Translations under genes and position numbers: made by a program
NCBI GenBank assembly: GCA_964543235.1
Contig: CAZIXE010000010.1
Span: 1-64,000, forward strand
DNA length: 64,000 bases
Direction of reading: 5' to 3'
Origin: JANMMJ01 sp964543235
Lineage (GTDB): Bacteria; Pseudomonadota; Alphaproteobacteria; Rhizobiales; Aestuariivirgaceae
Shown here: in pieces, positions 51,886-60,181 of the stretch
Layout of the letters: every line of letters begins with the position of its first letter
Numbering within the stretch: the first letter of the stretch is position 1
Notes under the pieces: model-generated
Told to the model about the DNA's origin: nothing
Seen by the model: the letters and a program-made list of their open reading frames with translations, nothing else
The model's database searches: none

Positions 51886-52782
51886 ATGACGGACAGAATG
51901 CGTGTGGGCCTGATTGGTGCCGGGCTGATGGGCCATGGCATCGGCAAGAACATCGTCGAGAAGGGCTATCCGCTGACGGTGATGGCGCATCGCAACCGCG
52001 CCCCCGTGGAGGACCTTGTGAAGCGCGGCGCGAAGGAGGCGAAATCGCCCCGCGAGATCGCCCAAGCCTCTGATCTGGTTATCCTTTGCGTGACGGCGAC
52101 GCCCCAGGTCGAAGCCGCCGTCTATGGTCCTGACGGCATCATCCAGGCCCTGCGGGACGGCCTGGTGGTTGCCGATGCCTCCACCGCCGAACCCCAGTCC
52201 ACCATGAAAATCGCCAGCGATTTCAGGGAGAAGGGCGCCTGGTTCGTGGACATTCCGCTGACCCGCACGCCCAAAGAGGCCGAGGAGGGCCGCCTCGGTG
52301 TGATGACCGGCGGCGATCCCGCGGTGCTGGCGCGGATCGATCCCGTGCTGCGCTGCTTCGCCGAGACCATTGTCTATGCCGGAGCCGTCGGCGCTGCCCA
52401 TAAGCTCAAGCTTATCAACAACTTCCTGGCGCTCGGTAATGCCGCGCTGGTGGCCGAGGCGATCACCGTGGCAGCCAAGGCCGGCGTCGACATGACAGCA
52501 CTGCGCGACATCGTCGTGGTGGGCGGCGCCAATTCGGTGATGTTCGAGCGCCTGATCCGGGTGCCGCTGGCCGATGACGACACCGCCGCCCGCTTCGCAA
52601 TTCGCAATGGCCGCAAGGACTTGCGCTATTATACGAATCTCGCCGAGCAATTGCCGGTGACCTCCTTCCTGGCCGAGGCCGTGCACCAGACCTATGTCAT
52701 GGCCGAGACGCAAGGCTATGGCGAGCGTTTCGTGCCCCGCCTCATCGACATGCTGGCTGGCATCAACGGGCTCCGGAAATAG
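51886..52782 (+). CDS. 3-hydroxyisobutyrate dehydrogenase-family oxidoreductase
   Basis: 298 aa. Rossmann loop GLIGAGLMGHGIG (8-20), catalytic-type Lys in HKLKLINNFLALGN (about 175), and the substrate-binding block in VADASTAEPQS. Family members reduce or oxidise beta-hydroxy acids, tartronate semialdehyde or succinic semialdehyde with NAD(P). No substrate clue from neighbours. The ATG at 51886 starts just before the Rossmann motif and is preceded by GGGAG; the frame is open to 51856. Confidence 0.85.
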   Translation: MTDRMRVGLIGAGLMGHGIGKNIVEKGYPLTVMAHRNRAPVEDLVKRGAKEAKSPREIAQASDLVILCVTATPQVEAAVYGPDGIIQALRDGLVVADASTAEPQSTMKIASDFREKGAWFVDIPLTRTPKEAEEGRLGVMTGGDPAVLARIDPVLRCFAETIVYAGAVGAAHKLKLINNFLALGNAALVAEAITVAAKAGVDMTALRDIVVVGGANSVMFERLIRVPLADDDTAARFAIRNGRKDLRYYTNLAEQLPVTSFLAEAVHQTYVMAETQGYGERFVPRLIDMLAGINGLRK

Positions 52783-52956
52783 CCGCCGCGCCGCCGTCCC
52801 GGAACGGGCTGCCTCATTCACCCGCGCGGCTTGAGCCGCACCTGGCCCGGGTGATGATGGGGGGAATGGTGAGAGGGGCGCCCTTCCCCGCACGCGCAGC
52901 CGCGTGCCGCCCCTGGTATCTGGACAACGTGTTGGAATCCGGATTCAAGCGGCTGA

Positions 52957-52987
52957 GCACCGGGGCCGCTCACGTACGGCCCCGGTG
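52957..52987. terminator. Bidirectional GC-rich hairpin between convergent genes
   Basis: 11-bp perfect stem CACCGGGGCCG with CGGCCCCGGTG (52958-52968 and 52977-52987), 8-nt loop. No T-run. In a 252-nt spacer between the oxidoreductase and the DUF899 gene ends, it may end both transcripts. The rest of the spacer holds nothing I recognise. Confidence 0.45.
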
Positions 52988-53034
52988 TGCGGCGCTACAG
53001 GGATGATCCGCCGGCGGAAGAAGGGAGAATGCGG

Positions 53035-53769
53035 TCAGCAGCAGGCGTCCGCTGCCGCATCGTGCGCGTACTCGTCATGCAGCCTGACCCAGCTCATGGT
53101 GCCGTTCTCGTTGCGGCCTTTCGGTGCGAGATCGAGCCAGTTGAAGGCACCGATCAGCAGTTCGTCGCCGCGATGATAGGTCGAATAGGTATGATAGACG
53201 TGGCCCGCCGCATCCCGCGCGAAGATCGAGGTGCCGTGCATGTCTTCGGATGACTTGATCGGCGTGCCGTAATTGTAGATGGCCCGGCCGGCCGCGATGT
53301 CCTCCTTGCGGAAGGAAACGCCGAAATCATAGTTGAAGTCGTTGGCCTGCGAAGAGACCCACGGGAAGCCCCAGCCGAGCCGCTGCCTGACCTCCTCGAT
53401 CCTCGCGAGCGGTGCCCGCGAGATGGCGGCGAAGGCGAGGTCGGCCTGCTCGAAATGCTGCCGCGCCGCGTCGATGTGATCGGCGATGAACGAGCAGCCG
53501 GCGCAGATATGATCCGACTCCGGCGCCAGCATGAAGTGATAGACGGCAAGCTGGCTGCGGCCGCGGAACAGGTCGGCAAGCGTACAGGCGCCCTGCGGGC
53601 CCTGGAACACATAAGGCTTGTCGACCAGAACCCAGGGCAGCGCGCGCCGCGCGGCACGTACCCGGTCGAGTTCATGGGTGACGGCCCGCTCCTTCGCGAG
53701 CAGCGCCTTGCGCGCTTCCAGCCATTCCGCTGGCGAGACGACTTTGGGTGCGGTCAGTGTGGCGGTCAT
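53035..53769 (-). CDS. DUF899-family thioredoxin-like protein
   Basis: 244 aa. DUF899 domain with thioredoxin-fold CAGCSF (C-x-x-C, about 93-98), start TAPKVVSPAEWLEARKALLAKER, block RLGWGFPWVSSQANDFNYDFGVSF and motif GTSIFARDAAGHVYHTYSTYHRG. Function unknown, predicted redox-active. The upstream 44-aa ORF ends 2 nt before its start. Divergent from an HTH regulator gene. Confidence 0.88.
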   Translation of the reverse strand: MTATLTAPKVVSPAEWLEARKALLAKERAVTHELDRVRAARRALPWVLVDKPYVFQGPQGACTLADLFRGRSQLAVYHFMLAPESDHICAGCSFIADHIDAARQHFEQADLAFAAISRAPLARIEEVRQRLGWGFPWVSSQANDFNYDFGVSFRKEDIAAGRAIYNYGTPIKSSEDMHGTSIFARDAAGHVYHTYSTYHRGDELLIGAFNWLDLAPKGRNENGTMSWVRLHDEYAHDAAADACC

Positions 53770-53771
53770 GT

Positions 53772-53906
53772 TCAGGGCTCCTGTGATGATGATGACGTCG
53801 AATTGGTTGACTGTGGCTGTGCCGTTGCCGGCGGCCGGCCGGGCCGCGGCGCCGCATGGGCCTGAGCCGCGAAGATGGCTTCGGCGGAATAACAGAAGGG
53901 ACACAT
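53772..53906 (-). CDS. Small CxxC leader ORF (44 aa) coupled to DUF899 gene
   Basis: Starts MCPFCYSAEAIFAAQAHA, ends ...SSSSQEP, stop 2 nt before the DUF899 ATG. AAGGAAG precedes the ATG at 53906 at good spacing. The N-terminal CPFC, an Ala-rich helix and an Asn/Ser-rich tail. Similar 'MCPFC/MCPVC' small proteins occur beside DUF899 genes (recalled). Likely translated and coupled; function unknown. Confidence 0.6.
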   Translation of the reverse strand: MCPFCYSAEAIFAAQAHAAPRPGRPPATAQPQSTNSTSSSSQEP

Positions 53907-54034
53907 GGCATTCTTCCTTTCATGGCGACCGGCGCGGCCCGCGTGCGAAGTGCAGCGGCCTGCCGGCCCGGGAACATGTGTTAGGGTAGGCGCCGGGAAA
54001 GGAAGGTGAGAGTGACAAGTCTGGCGCGATTGCC

Positions 54035-55255
54035 ATGGACTCGCTGATCACCGCGGCGGCGCGCGCGCTGGCCGCCGGCGATCCGCTGGGCGCGCTCAAC
54101 CGCGTGGCGCTGCGCGAGGATGCCCCCGCCCTGGCGCTGCGCGGCATTGCCATGGCGCAGCTTGGCGATCTGGCACTGGCCCGCGCGCTGCTCAGGCGCG
54201 CCGCGCAGCGTTTTGCCCCGAAGGAGGTGGTGGCCCGCGCCCGCTGCACGGTCGCCGCGGCCGAGATCGCCCTTGCCTCGCGCGATCTGGGCTTCGCCAG
54301 CGCGGCGCTGGAAGCGGCGCGCGCCACCCTCGCCGCGCAGGGCGATGCCGTCAACGCCGCCCATGCCGGGCTCATCGCCGCGCGGCGCCTCCTGCTTTTG
54401 GGCCGCCTGGCCGCGGCCGCGCGCGAGCTTGCCATGCTTGATCCAGGAGCACTGCCGCCGGCGCTGCGGGCCGCCTATGAACTGGCGGTGGCCGGAATTG
54501 CCATGCGACGGCTCACCATGGCGCCCGCCCGCGCCGCGCTGGCCCGCGCCCACGCCGCCGCCGGCGCGGCCGGGATCGCTGCCCTGCTGGCCGAGGTCGA
54601 CGCCGCCGAACGCCTCCTTGCTGCGCCCGCCGCCCGCCGCATCGGCCCGGACGGCGAGCGGCTGCTCACCCTGGCCGAGGCGGAGGAACTGCTGGCCGCG
54701 GACGGCTTCATCGTCGATGCCATCCGCCATACCGTGCGGCTGCGGCACGCCGTGGTCCCGCTCGCCGGCCGGCCGGTGCTGTTCGCTCTCGTCCGCGCCC
54801 TCGCCGAGGCCTGGCCGGGCGATGCGCCGCGCGACAAGCTGCTGGCCCGCGTCTTCCGGGCCCGCCAGGCCGATGAGTCGCACCGCCAGCGGCTGCGTGT
54901 CGAAATCGGCCGGCTGCGCTCCGCCCTGCGTGGCCTGGCCCATGTCGGCGCAACGCGGCGGGGCTTCGCGCTGATGCCGGCCGCCGGCCGCCCCGTCCTG
55001 GTACTGGCCCGCCCGGTCGAGGAGCACCATGCCGCCGTGCTCGCCCTGCTGAGCGATGGCGAGTCCTGGTCGAGCTCGGGCCTGGCGCTGGCCATGGGGC
55101 TGAGCCAGCGCAGCCTGCAGCGCGCCCTTGACGAGCTGGCCCGCCACGGCAAGGTGCAGGCCCTGGGCCGCGGCCGGGCCCGCCGCTGGATGATGCCGCC
55201 GCTTCCCGGATTCGCGACACCCTTGTTACTCCCCGCGCCGCTTCCCGGCGACTAG
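54035..55255 (+). CDS. HTH regulator with TPR-like N-terminus
   Basis: 406 aa, extremely Ala/Arg/Leu-rich. Residues 1-200 show repeated helical hairpins (TPR-like), residues 210-320 a winged-helix-like domain (RQRLRVEIGRLRSALRGL) and 340-400 a MarR-like wing (WSSSGLALAMGLSQRSLQRALDELARHG). It is divergent from the DUF899 gene and followed by a beta-propeller gene, so it probably controls that set. Codon bias is even more GC-rich than its neighbours. Confidence 0.7.
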   Translation: MDSLITAAARALAAGDPLGALNRVALREDAPALALRGIAMAQLGDLALARALLRRAAQRFAPKEVVARARCTVAAAEIALASRDLGFASAALEAARATLAAQGDAVNAAHAGLIAARRLLLLGRLAAAARELAMLDPGALPPALRAAYELAVAGIAMRRLTMAPARAALARAHAAAGAAGIAALLAEVDAAERLLAAPAARRIGPDGERLLTLAEAEELLAADGFIVDAIRHTVRLRHAVVPLAGRPVLFALVRALAEAWPGDAPRDKLLARVFRARQADESHRQRLRVEIGRLRSALRGLAHVGATRRGFALMPAAGRPVLVLARPVEEHHAAVLALLSDGESWSSSGLALAMGLSQRSLQRALDELARHGKVQALGRGRARRWMMPPLPGFATPLLLPAPLPGD

Positions 55256-55264
55256 GATCGGCCC

Positions 55265-55900
55265 ATGCAGCCAAGTGAAGCCGAAATCATCCGCGAATAC
55301 GGTCCCTTTCCCGGCATCGAGTCGGTAGCGGGCGTCAGCCATGACGGAAACCTGGTGTGGTTTGCCTCCGGCGACCGGTTGAATGCGCTTGACCCGGCAA
55401 CGGGCGAGATCGTGCGCGTGCTCCATGTGGCAGGCCATGCCGGCACCGCCTTCGACGGCAAGCACCTGTTCCAGATCGCCGAGAACCGGATCGACAAGAT
55501 CGATCCTGCCACCGGCACAGTGCTGGCCTCGATCCCCGCACCCGGCGGCGGCGCTGACTCCGGCATGGCCTGGGCCGAGGGCACGCTGTGGGTCGGCCAG
55601 TACCGGGAGCGCAAGATCCACCAGATCGATCCCGAAACCGGTGCCATCCTGCGCACCATCGAATCGAACCGCTTCGTCACCGGTGTAACCTGGGTCGACG
55701 GCGAACTCTGGCACGGCACCTGGGAAGGCGAGGAGAGCGAGTTGCGCCGCATCGATCCCGCAACCGGTGCGGTACGCGAACGCCTGGCGCTGCCGCAGGG
55801 TGTCGGCGTCTCGGGCCTTGAATCGGATGGCGGTGACATTTTCTATTGTGGCGGCGGCCCCAGCGGCAAGGTGCGGGCGGTGCGGCGGCCGCGGCGGTGA
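55265..55900 (+). CDS. Beta-propeller (glutamine-cyclotransferase/Vgb-like) protein
   Basis: 211 aa with four or five 40-residue propeller blades, each ending in (I/L)DPATG-type turns (ALDPATGEIV, KIDPATGTVL, QIDPETGAIL, RIDPATGAVR). No signal peptide, no catalytic residues recognised. Starts 9 nt after the regulator gene, so probably in its operon. Function unknown. Confidence 0.7.
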   Translation: MQPSEAEIIREYGPFPGIESVAGVSHDGNLVWFASGDRLNALDPATGEIVRVLHVAGHAGTAFDGKHLFQIAENRIDKIDPATGTVLASIPAPGGGADSGMAWAEGTLWVGQYRERKIHQIDPETGAILRTIESNRFVTGVTWVDGELWHGTWEGEESELRRIDPATGAVRERLALPQGVGVSGLESDGGDIFYCGGGPSGKVRAVRRPRR

Positions 55901-55907
55901 TGGTGCC

Positions 55908-56339
55908 CTACGCCACCCACTTCATGATGTGTTCCAGGACCGCCACCGTCTCGCCCGCCTGGTTGGTGATCGCCACATCGGCGACCGTGCGCCGTCGGGC
56001 TGCGTCGACCGAGCGGATCGTGTAGGTGAGGGCCACCGTATCGCCGATGAACACCGGCTTCAGAAACCGGATGCGGTCATAGCCGAGCGAAACGGGCACC
56101 GCGCCGTCCGCGGCCGGCGGCGACTGTTCGAGAATCATTGTCGAACAGCGCGAGGCATAGGCGACGAGCAGCGCGCCATGGGCGATCCGCTGCTTGTAGG
56201 GCGTCCGCGCCATATAGGATGCGTCCACATGGTTGGGGGCGAAATCCCCGGAGATCCCGGCAAACAGATAGACGTCGCTCTCTGCCACGGTCTTGCTGAA
56301 CTTCACGGATTGTCCGGCCTTGAGCGGTACAGGCGACAT
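55908..56339 (-). CDS. MaoC-like (R)-enoyl-CoA hydratase-family protein
   Basis: 143 aa hot-dog fold with the catalytic D..H pair in the FAGISGDFAPNHVD region (D/H hydratase motif) and the MaoC pattern RIAHGALLVAYASR. Members hydrate enoyl-CoA or bind thioesters. The ATG at 56339 precedes MSPVPLKAGQ; the frame is open far upstream. Convergent with the beta-propeller gene (7 nt). Confidence 0.85.
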   Translation of the reverse strand: MSPVPLKAGQSVKFSKTVAESDVYLFAGISGDFAPNHVDASYMARTPYKQRIAHGALLVAYASRCSTMILEQSPPAADGAVPVSLGYDRIRFLKPVFIGDTVALTYTIRSVDAARRRTVADVAITNQAGETVAVLEHIMKWVA

Positions 56340-56468
56340 GATCGCTCTCCTGAAACACAAGCAACAATTGAAACACTTTCCTCTCATGAAAGAAAGCGTA
56401 GCGAAATGAAACTGGCGTAACGATTTGCGGTCAGGGAGGCGGCGGATGCAGATGCGGAGGAACCATCC

Positions 56469-56696
56469 ATGTCGAAGCTGCCCAACACGCCGGCCACCAG
56501 CGAAGCCCTGGCGGATTTCATTGGCCTGATCCTGGACGAGACGCGCAGCGCCCTGCGCCGTGCCGCAGCCCGCCGCCGCAACCGCCGCTTGCTGCAGCAT
56601 CTTCCCGACCGGCAGCTGCGCGACATCGGCCTGAGCCGCGACAGCCTCCCCGCGACCTTCCTCAACCCGGTGCGCCGCTACCACAGCGATCTGTGA
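56469..56696 (+). CDS. DUF1127 small basic protein
   Basis: 75 aa ending in HLPDRQLRDIGLSRDSL, the DUF1127 signature. The preceding Arg-rich helix (SALRRAAARRRNRRLLQ) is RNA-binding-like. In rhizobia such proteins affect C and phosphate metabolism and sRNA turnover (family knowledge). Followed by a hairpin. Confidence 0.88.
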   Translation: MSKLPNTPATSEALADFIGLILDETRSALRRAAARRRNRRLLQHLPDRQLRDIGLSRDSLPATFLNPVRRYHSDL

Positions 56697-56788
56697 CAGC
56701 AGGCTTTCGCTAGATCACGACGACATTGACGGAGCCGTCAAAAGTCATGAACGCGACCGTCGCTCATATGCCGGTGCATGATGTCATC

Positions 56789-56810
56789 GCCAAAGTGAGT
56801 CCACTTTGGC
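56789..56810. terminator. Hairpin between convergent DUF1127 and GNAT genes
   Basis: 9-bp stem GCCAAAGTG (56789-56797) with CACTTTGGC (56802-56810), 4-nt loop, flanked by ATGATG/CATCAT arms that extend it. Ends within 10 nt of the GNAT stop. Likely bidirectional terminator. Confidence 0.5.
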
Positions 56811-56819
56811 GCATCATGA

Positions 56820-57356
56820 CTAGGCCGTGGCCCTGAGCTGTTCGGAGGCCGCCGTGTCAAGGCTACCCGCTGCTGCCACCATCCCGGTGGCGCCGGCCAG
56901 CGCACCGGCCCGCAATTCGAGGCCGAGGAAGCGGTGGCGCTCCACCGGTCCCGGCAGCGCCAGTCCCGCGACGGCCGCCGGCGCGAAGCCGAAGCGCCGG
57001 TAATAGGCGAGATCGCCCACCAGCATGATCGCCGCATGGCCGCGCCGACGGGCGGCGGCAATGGCATGTTCGATGAGCGCCCGGCCGATGCCGCGGTTGC
57101 GGTGGCTGTGCGCGACGGCCACCGGCCCCAGCAGCAGCGCACGCCCGGCATTGCCGGCGACGACATCCCACAGCCGGATGGTGCCGATCAGCTGGCCGTC
57201 CTCAGCGGTGGCGGCAAAGGCGAGCCCCGCAGATGGCAGCCGGCCATCACGCAGCCGCTGCGACGTCTTGCGCCGGCGCCGCCTGCCGAAGGCGCGGTCG
57301 AGCAGGGCTTCGCGCGCCATCGCGTCGCCGGGCAATTCGGGGCGAATGGTGACCAT
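56820..57356 (-). CDS. GNAT-family N-acetyltransferase
   Basis: 178 aa. Acetyl-CoA-binding V-motif is LLLGPVAVAHSHRNRGIGRALIEHA (written in parts: LGPVAVAHS, HRNRGIGRALI). End-region AIMLVGDLAYYRRFGFAPA is the substrate loop. Target unknown. ATG 57356 has GGAGG at 57363-57367 reversed sense; an ATG at 57368 adds four residues. Follows the decarboxylase gene by 38 nt on the same strand. Confidence 0.85.
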   Translation of the reverse strand: MVTIRPELPGDAMAREALLDRAFGRRRRRKTSQRLRDGRLPSAGLAFAATAEDGQLIGTIRLWDVVAGNAGRALLLGPVAVAHSHRNRGIGRALIEHAIAAARRRGHAAIMLVGDLAYYRRFGFAPAAVAGLALPGPVERHRFLGLELRAGALAGATGMVAAAGSLDTAASEQLRATA

Positions 57357-57394
57357 CGGGGCCTCCATGGCAACGCAGGATCGCCGCGCGAGGC

Positions 57395-58528
57395 TCAGAT
57401 GACGTAGGCCTTGAGCGGCGCAAAGCCGTTGAAGGCCACCGACGCATAGGTCGTCGTGTAGGCGCCGGCCGCCTCGATCAGCACCTCATCGCCGACCGTC
57501 AGGCTGAGTGGCAGGTCATAGGGCGTGCGTTCGTACAGCACATCCGCCGAATCGCAGGTGGGCCCCGCCACCACGCAGGGGCCTCTGGCCTCGCGATCGC
57601 GCGCCGTCACCAGGGGATAGCGGATCGCTTCCTCCATGGTCTCGGCGAGGCCGCCGAACTTGCCGATATCGAGATAGACCCAGCGCAGCGTATCACCGGC
57701 ATGCTTCTTGGCGACCAGTACGACTTCCGCTTTGATCACCCCGGCATTGCCGACCATGCCGCGGCCCGGCTCGATGATGGTCTCGGGGATGGCATTGCCG
57801 AAATGCCTGGCGAGCGCCCCGTGGATGGCATTGGCATAGGTGCCGGTGGCCGGCACGTCCTTGAGATAGCGCGCCGGGAAGCCGCCGCCGAGATTGACCA
57901 TCTGCAGGTTGATGCCGCGCGCGGCCAGTGTGCGGAAAATCGCCGCCGACTGGGCCAGCGCCGCGTCCCAGGCCTCGAGGCGGGTCTGCTGCGAACCGAC
58001 ATGGAAGGAAATGCCATAGGCGTTGAGGCCCAGGCCGTGAGCGCGCTCGAGCACCTCGATCGCCATCACCGGATCGCAGCCGAACTTGCGCGACAGCGGC
58101 CATTCCGCCCCTTCGCCATCGGTCAGGATGCGGCAGAACACCCGTGCCCCCGGTGCCGCGCGGGCGACCTTCTCGACCTCCTCCACGGAGTCGACGGCAA
58201 ACAGCGTGACACCGAGCTGATGGGCGCGCGCGATGTCGCGCTCCTTCTTGATGGTGTTGCCGAAGGAGATGCGCTCGGGCGTGGCGCCGGCAGTGAGCGC
58301 CATCTCGATCTCCGGCACCGAGGCGGTATCGAAGCATGAGCCGAGCCCGGCCAGCAGGGAGAGGATCTCCGGTGCCGGGTTGGCCTTGACCGCGTAGAAG
58401 ATGCGGGTCGCCGGCATGGCGCGGGCGAAGGCGAGATAATTGTCGCGCACCACATCGAGGTCGACGACGAGGCAGGGCCCCTCGGGACGTCGGGTGCGGA
58501 GGAACTCGAGAATGCGTGGCGTGGCCAT
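57395..58528 (-). CDS. Ornithine/lysine decarboxylase (alanine-racemase-fold, type III PLP)
   Basis: 377 aa, the usual length of eukaryotic-type ornithine decarboxylase homologues in alphaproteobacteria. PLP lysine K48 (YAVKANP), phosphate-binding GGG (NLGGGFP), EPGR (IEPGRGM) and catalytic Cys in GPTCDSADV. It makes putrescine (or cadaverine). Its 5' side is a 320-nt leader with a strong promoter, consistent with RNA control by polyamines. Confidence 0.9.
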   Translation of the reverse strand: MATPRILEFLRTRRPEGPCLVVDLDVVRDNYLAFARAMPATRIFYAVKANPAPEILSLLAGLGSCFDTASVPEIEMALTAGATPERISFGNTIKKERDIARAHQLGVTLFAVDSVEEVEKVARAAPGARVFCRILTDGEGAEWPLSRKFGCDPVMAIEVLERAHGLGLNAYGISFHVGSQQTRLEAWDAALAQSAAIFRTLAARGINLQMVNLGGGFPARYLKDVPATGTYANAIHGALARHFGNAIPETIIEPGRGMVGNAGVIKAEVVLVAKKHAGDTLRWVYLDIGKFGGLAETMEEAIRYPLVTARDREARGPCVVAGPTCDSADVLYERTPYDLPLSLTVGDEVLIEAAGAYTTTYASVAFNGFAPLKAYVI

Positions 58529-58847
58529 GGACAAGACTCCCGTCTTCAAGCGGTTTGGTTGAGCCGGATGCCTTGGCGCGCCATGGGATGGAGCCATGGC
58601 GGCGCGTCAACAACCGGCCTGTCTTCTGCCTTGGCTTGATTGGGAGACCCAACCGCACTTCCGGCAATGATAGTGAAGCCTCTTCAGTAACGCCGGCCTT
58701 TGGAGGAACCGGCTGAGACCAACAAGGCCCGCACCGTCGTTGCTTGGTGGCGTCCACGATGTCCCGGTTGGACCACCGCTTCCAGTTGCCTGGTGTACCG
58801 TCCCGGATTTCCCGGGGGACGCTCCTGTGGCACGTGCGACTTTGGGC
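58529..58847 (-). ncRNA. Structured leader of ornithine decarboxylase (speF-motif candidate)
   Basis: About 320 nt between the probable transcription start (near 58847) and the decarboxylase ATG hold no gene I can support. Near the 3' end the palindrome GACGCGCC...CATGG...CCATGGCGCGCC (58571-58610) is a long hairpin. Another possible stem is GCCGG near 58690. Alphaproteobacterial speF genes are known to carry the Rfam speF leader; I suggest this is one, but could not align the consensus. Confidence 0.45.
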
Positions 58848-58853
58848 GCGCGT

Positions 58854-58882
58854 GATATGAGTGATTCATGTGTCGCAATCAA
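58854..58882 (-). promoter_or_regulatory. Promoter of ornithine decarboxylase
   Basis: Minus-strand TTGATT (58877-58882), 17-nt spacer, CATATC (58854-58859). The only convincing promoter in the 395-nt spacer between the divergently spaced operons; it implies a 5' leader of about 320 nt. Confidence 0.5.
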
Positions 58883-58923
58883 GACGAAATCGCGGGCTGT
58901 GCAAAATTTTTCGTTAACGGCAG

Positions 58924-59541
58924 TTAATCTTTGCGCGCGCCGAAAGTGGACCAGCCATGCACGAGCCGGGTCGCGGTGGTGATCGCGCACATCGCTGCAT
59001 AGACACAGGCGATGGCCGCGAAGTGCTGCGGCCACAGGCACATGGCGGCAAAACACAGGACGGTTTCGGTGCCCTCGGTCAGACCGCCCAGATAGTAGAA
59101 GGACTTGTTGGGATAGGCGGTGCTCCTCAGCCCGCGCTTTTCAGCCATCACCGCAAAGGCGAGAAAGGTCGTGCCGGTGGCCACGAAGGCGGCAAGCAGC
59201 GTGGCCGCCGCCAGCGCATTGGCAGCCGGATCGAGGACCGCAAAGCTCAAGGGGATCGCCGCGTAGAAGACGAAGTCGAGGCCGATGTCGAGAAAGGCGC
59301 CGCGATCGCTCGGCGTGCCGAGCCGCGCCACCGCGCCGTCAATGCCGTCGAGCGCCCGTCCCGCCAGCAGTGGGGCCAGGGCAAGCCACGTCGCACCCGC
59401 AGCGACGAGTGCGGCGGCGGCGACGCCGAGTCCGAAGCTCGCATAGGTTACCGTATCCGCCGTAACGCCGCGGCGCACCAGCAGCCGCGCCGCGGCCTCG
59501 ATCGCCGGCGCACAGAGCTTGAGGACGAACCGGTCAAGCAT
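58924..59541 (-). CDS. YnjF-like CDP-alcohol phosphatidyltransferase-family protein
   Basis: 205 aa with six hydrophobic helices. The CDP-alcohol motif D65-G-I-D68-G-A-V-A-R73 ... G81-AFLD85-IGLD89 is present, but with 7 residues between R73 and G81 instead of the usual 8. That shorter form, and SFYYLGGLTEGTET further on, match E. coli YnjF. It should transfer a phosphoalcohol from CDP to a lipid or alcohol. Overlaps the ynjD-like gene by 8 nt, completing a ynjB-C-D-F operon. Confidence 0.85.
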   Translation of the reverse strand: MLDRFVLKLCAPAIEAAARLLVRRGVTADTVTYASFGLGVAAAALVAAGATWLALAPLLAGRALDGIDGAVARLGTPSDRGAFLDIGLDFVFYAAIPLSFAVLDPAANALAAATLLAAFVATGTTFLAFAVMAEKRGLRSTAYPNKSFYYLGGLTEGTETVLCFAAMCLWPQHFAAIACVYAAMCAITTATRLVHGWSTFGARKD

Positions 59542-60181
59542 GTCTCACCTTACCACCGCGCTCGATGTGGAACACGCGTCCCTTGGGCGGCGCATCGCCG
59601 GCATCATGGGTGACAAGGAGAGCGGGAATGCCCTGCGCCGCGATCCGCGCGAAGGTGTATTTGCGGATGCTGGCCCGCAGCGGCGCATCGAGCTTGGCGA
59701 AGGGTTCATCGAGCAGGATGGCCCGTGGCTCGGCGAGCAGCGCCCGCAACAGGGCAATGCGCGCGCGCTGCCCGCCCGACAGCGTGTGCGGCAGGCGCGC
59801 CGCAAAGGCTTCGAGTTCCGCGTCCTCGAGGGCCGCACGTGCCCTGGCTTCGCGCGCCTGGCGGTCGCCGCGTGCCATGCCGAACAGCAGATTGCCCAGC
59901 ACCGTGAGATGCGGAAACAGCAGGTCGTCCTGGAACAGCCGCCCGATGTGCCGGGCTTCCGGCGGCAGATGCAGGATGTCGGCGCCGTCGAGCGTCACGC
60001 GGCCCTGGGCCCTGAGCGGCGGCGGCAGATCGCCGGCGATAAAGGCGAGGAGGCTCGACTTGCCGCTGCCGCTCGCACCCATCAGCGTCACCGTCTCGCC
60101 CCGGTCGATCGTTACGCTGAAGCGCTCGACCAACCATGTGGCGCCCAGCCCGATGCTGACCTGGTCGAGGACGAGGCTCAC
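59534..60181 (-). CDS. ABC transporter ATP-binding protein (YnjD-like)
   Basis: 215 aa from a GTG start (60181). Walker A GASGSGKSS, Q-loop FQDDLLFPHLTV, signature LSGGQRARIALLRALL, Walker B AILLDEPFAKLD, H-loop THDAGDA. Small compared with PotA-type ATPases and without TOBE domain, typical of YnjD. Overlaps the permease stop by 4 nt. An open frame to 61354 is not a gene. Confidence 0.88.
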   Translation of the reverse strand: MSLVLDQVSIGLGATWLVERFSVTIDRGETVTLMGASGSGKSSLLAFIAGDLPPPLRAQGRVTLDGADILHLPPEARHIGRLFQDDLLFPHLTVLGNLLFGMARGDRQAREARARAALEDAELEAFAARLPHTLSGGQRARIALLRALLAEPRAILLDEPFAKLDAPLRASIRKYTFARIAAQGIPALLVTHDAGDAPPKGRVFHIERGGKVRHA

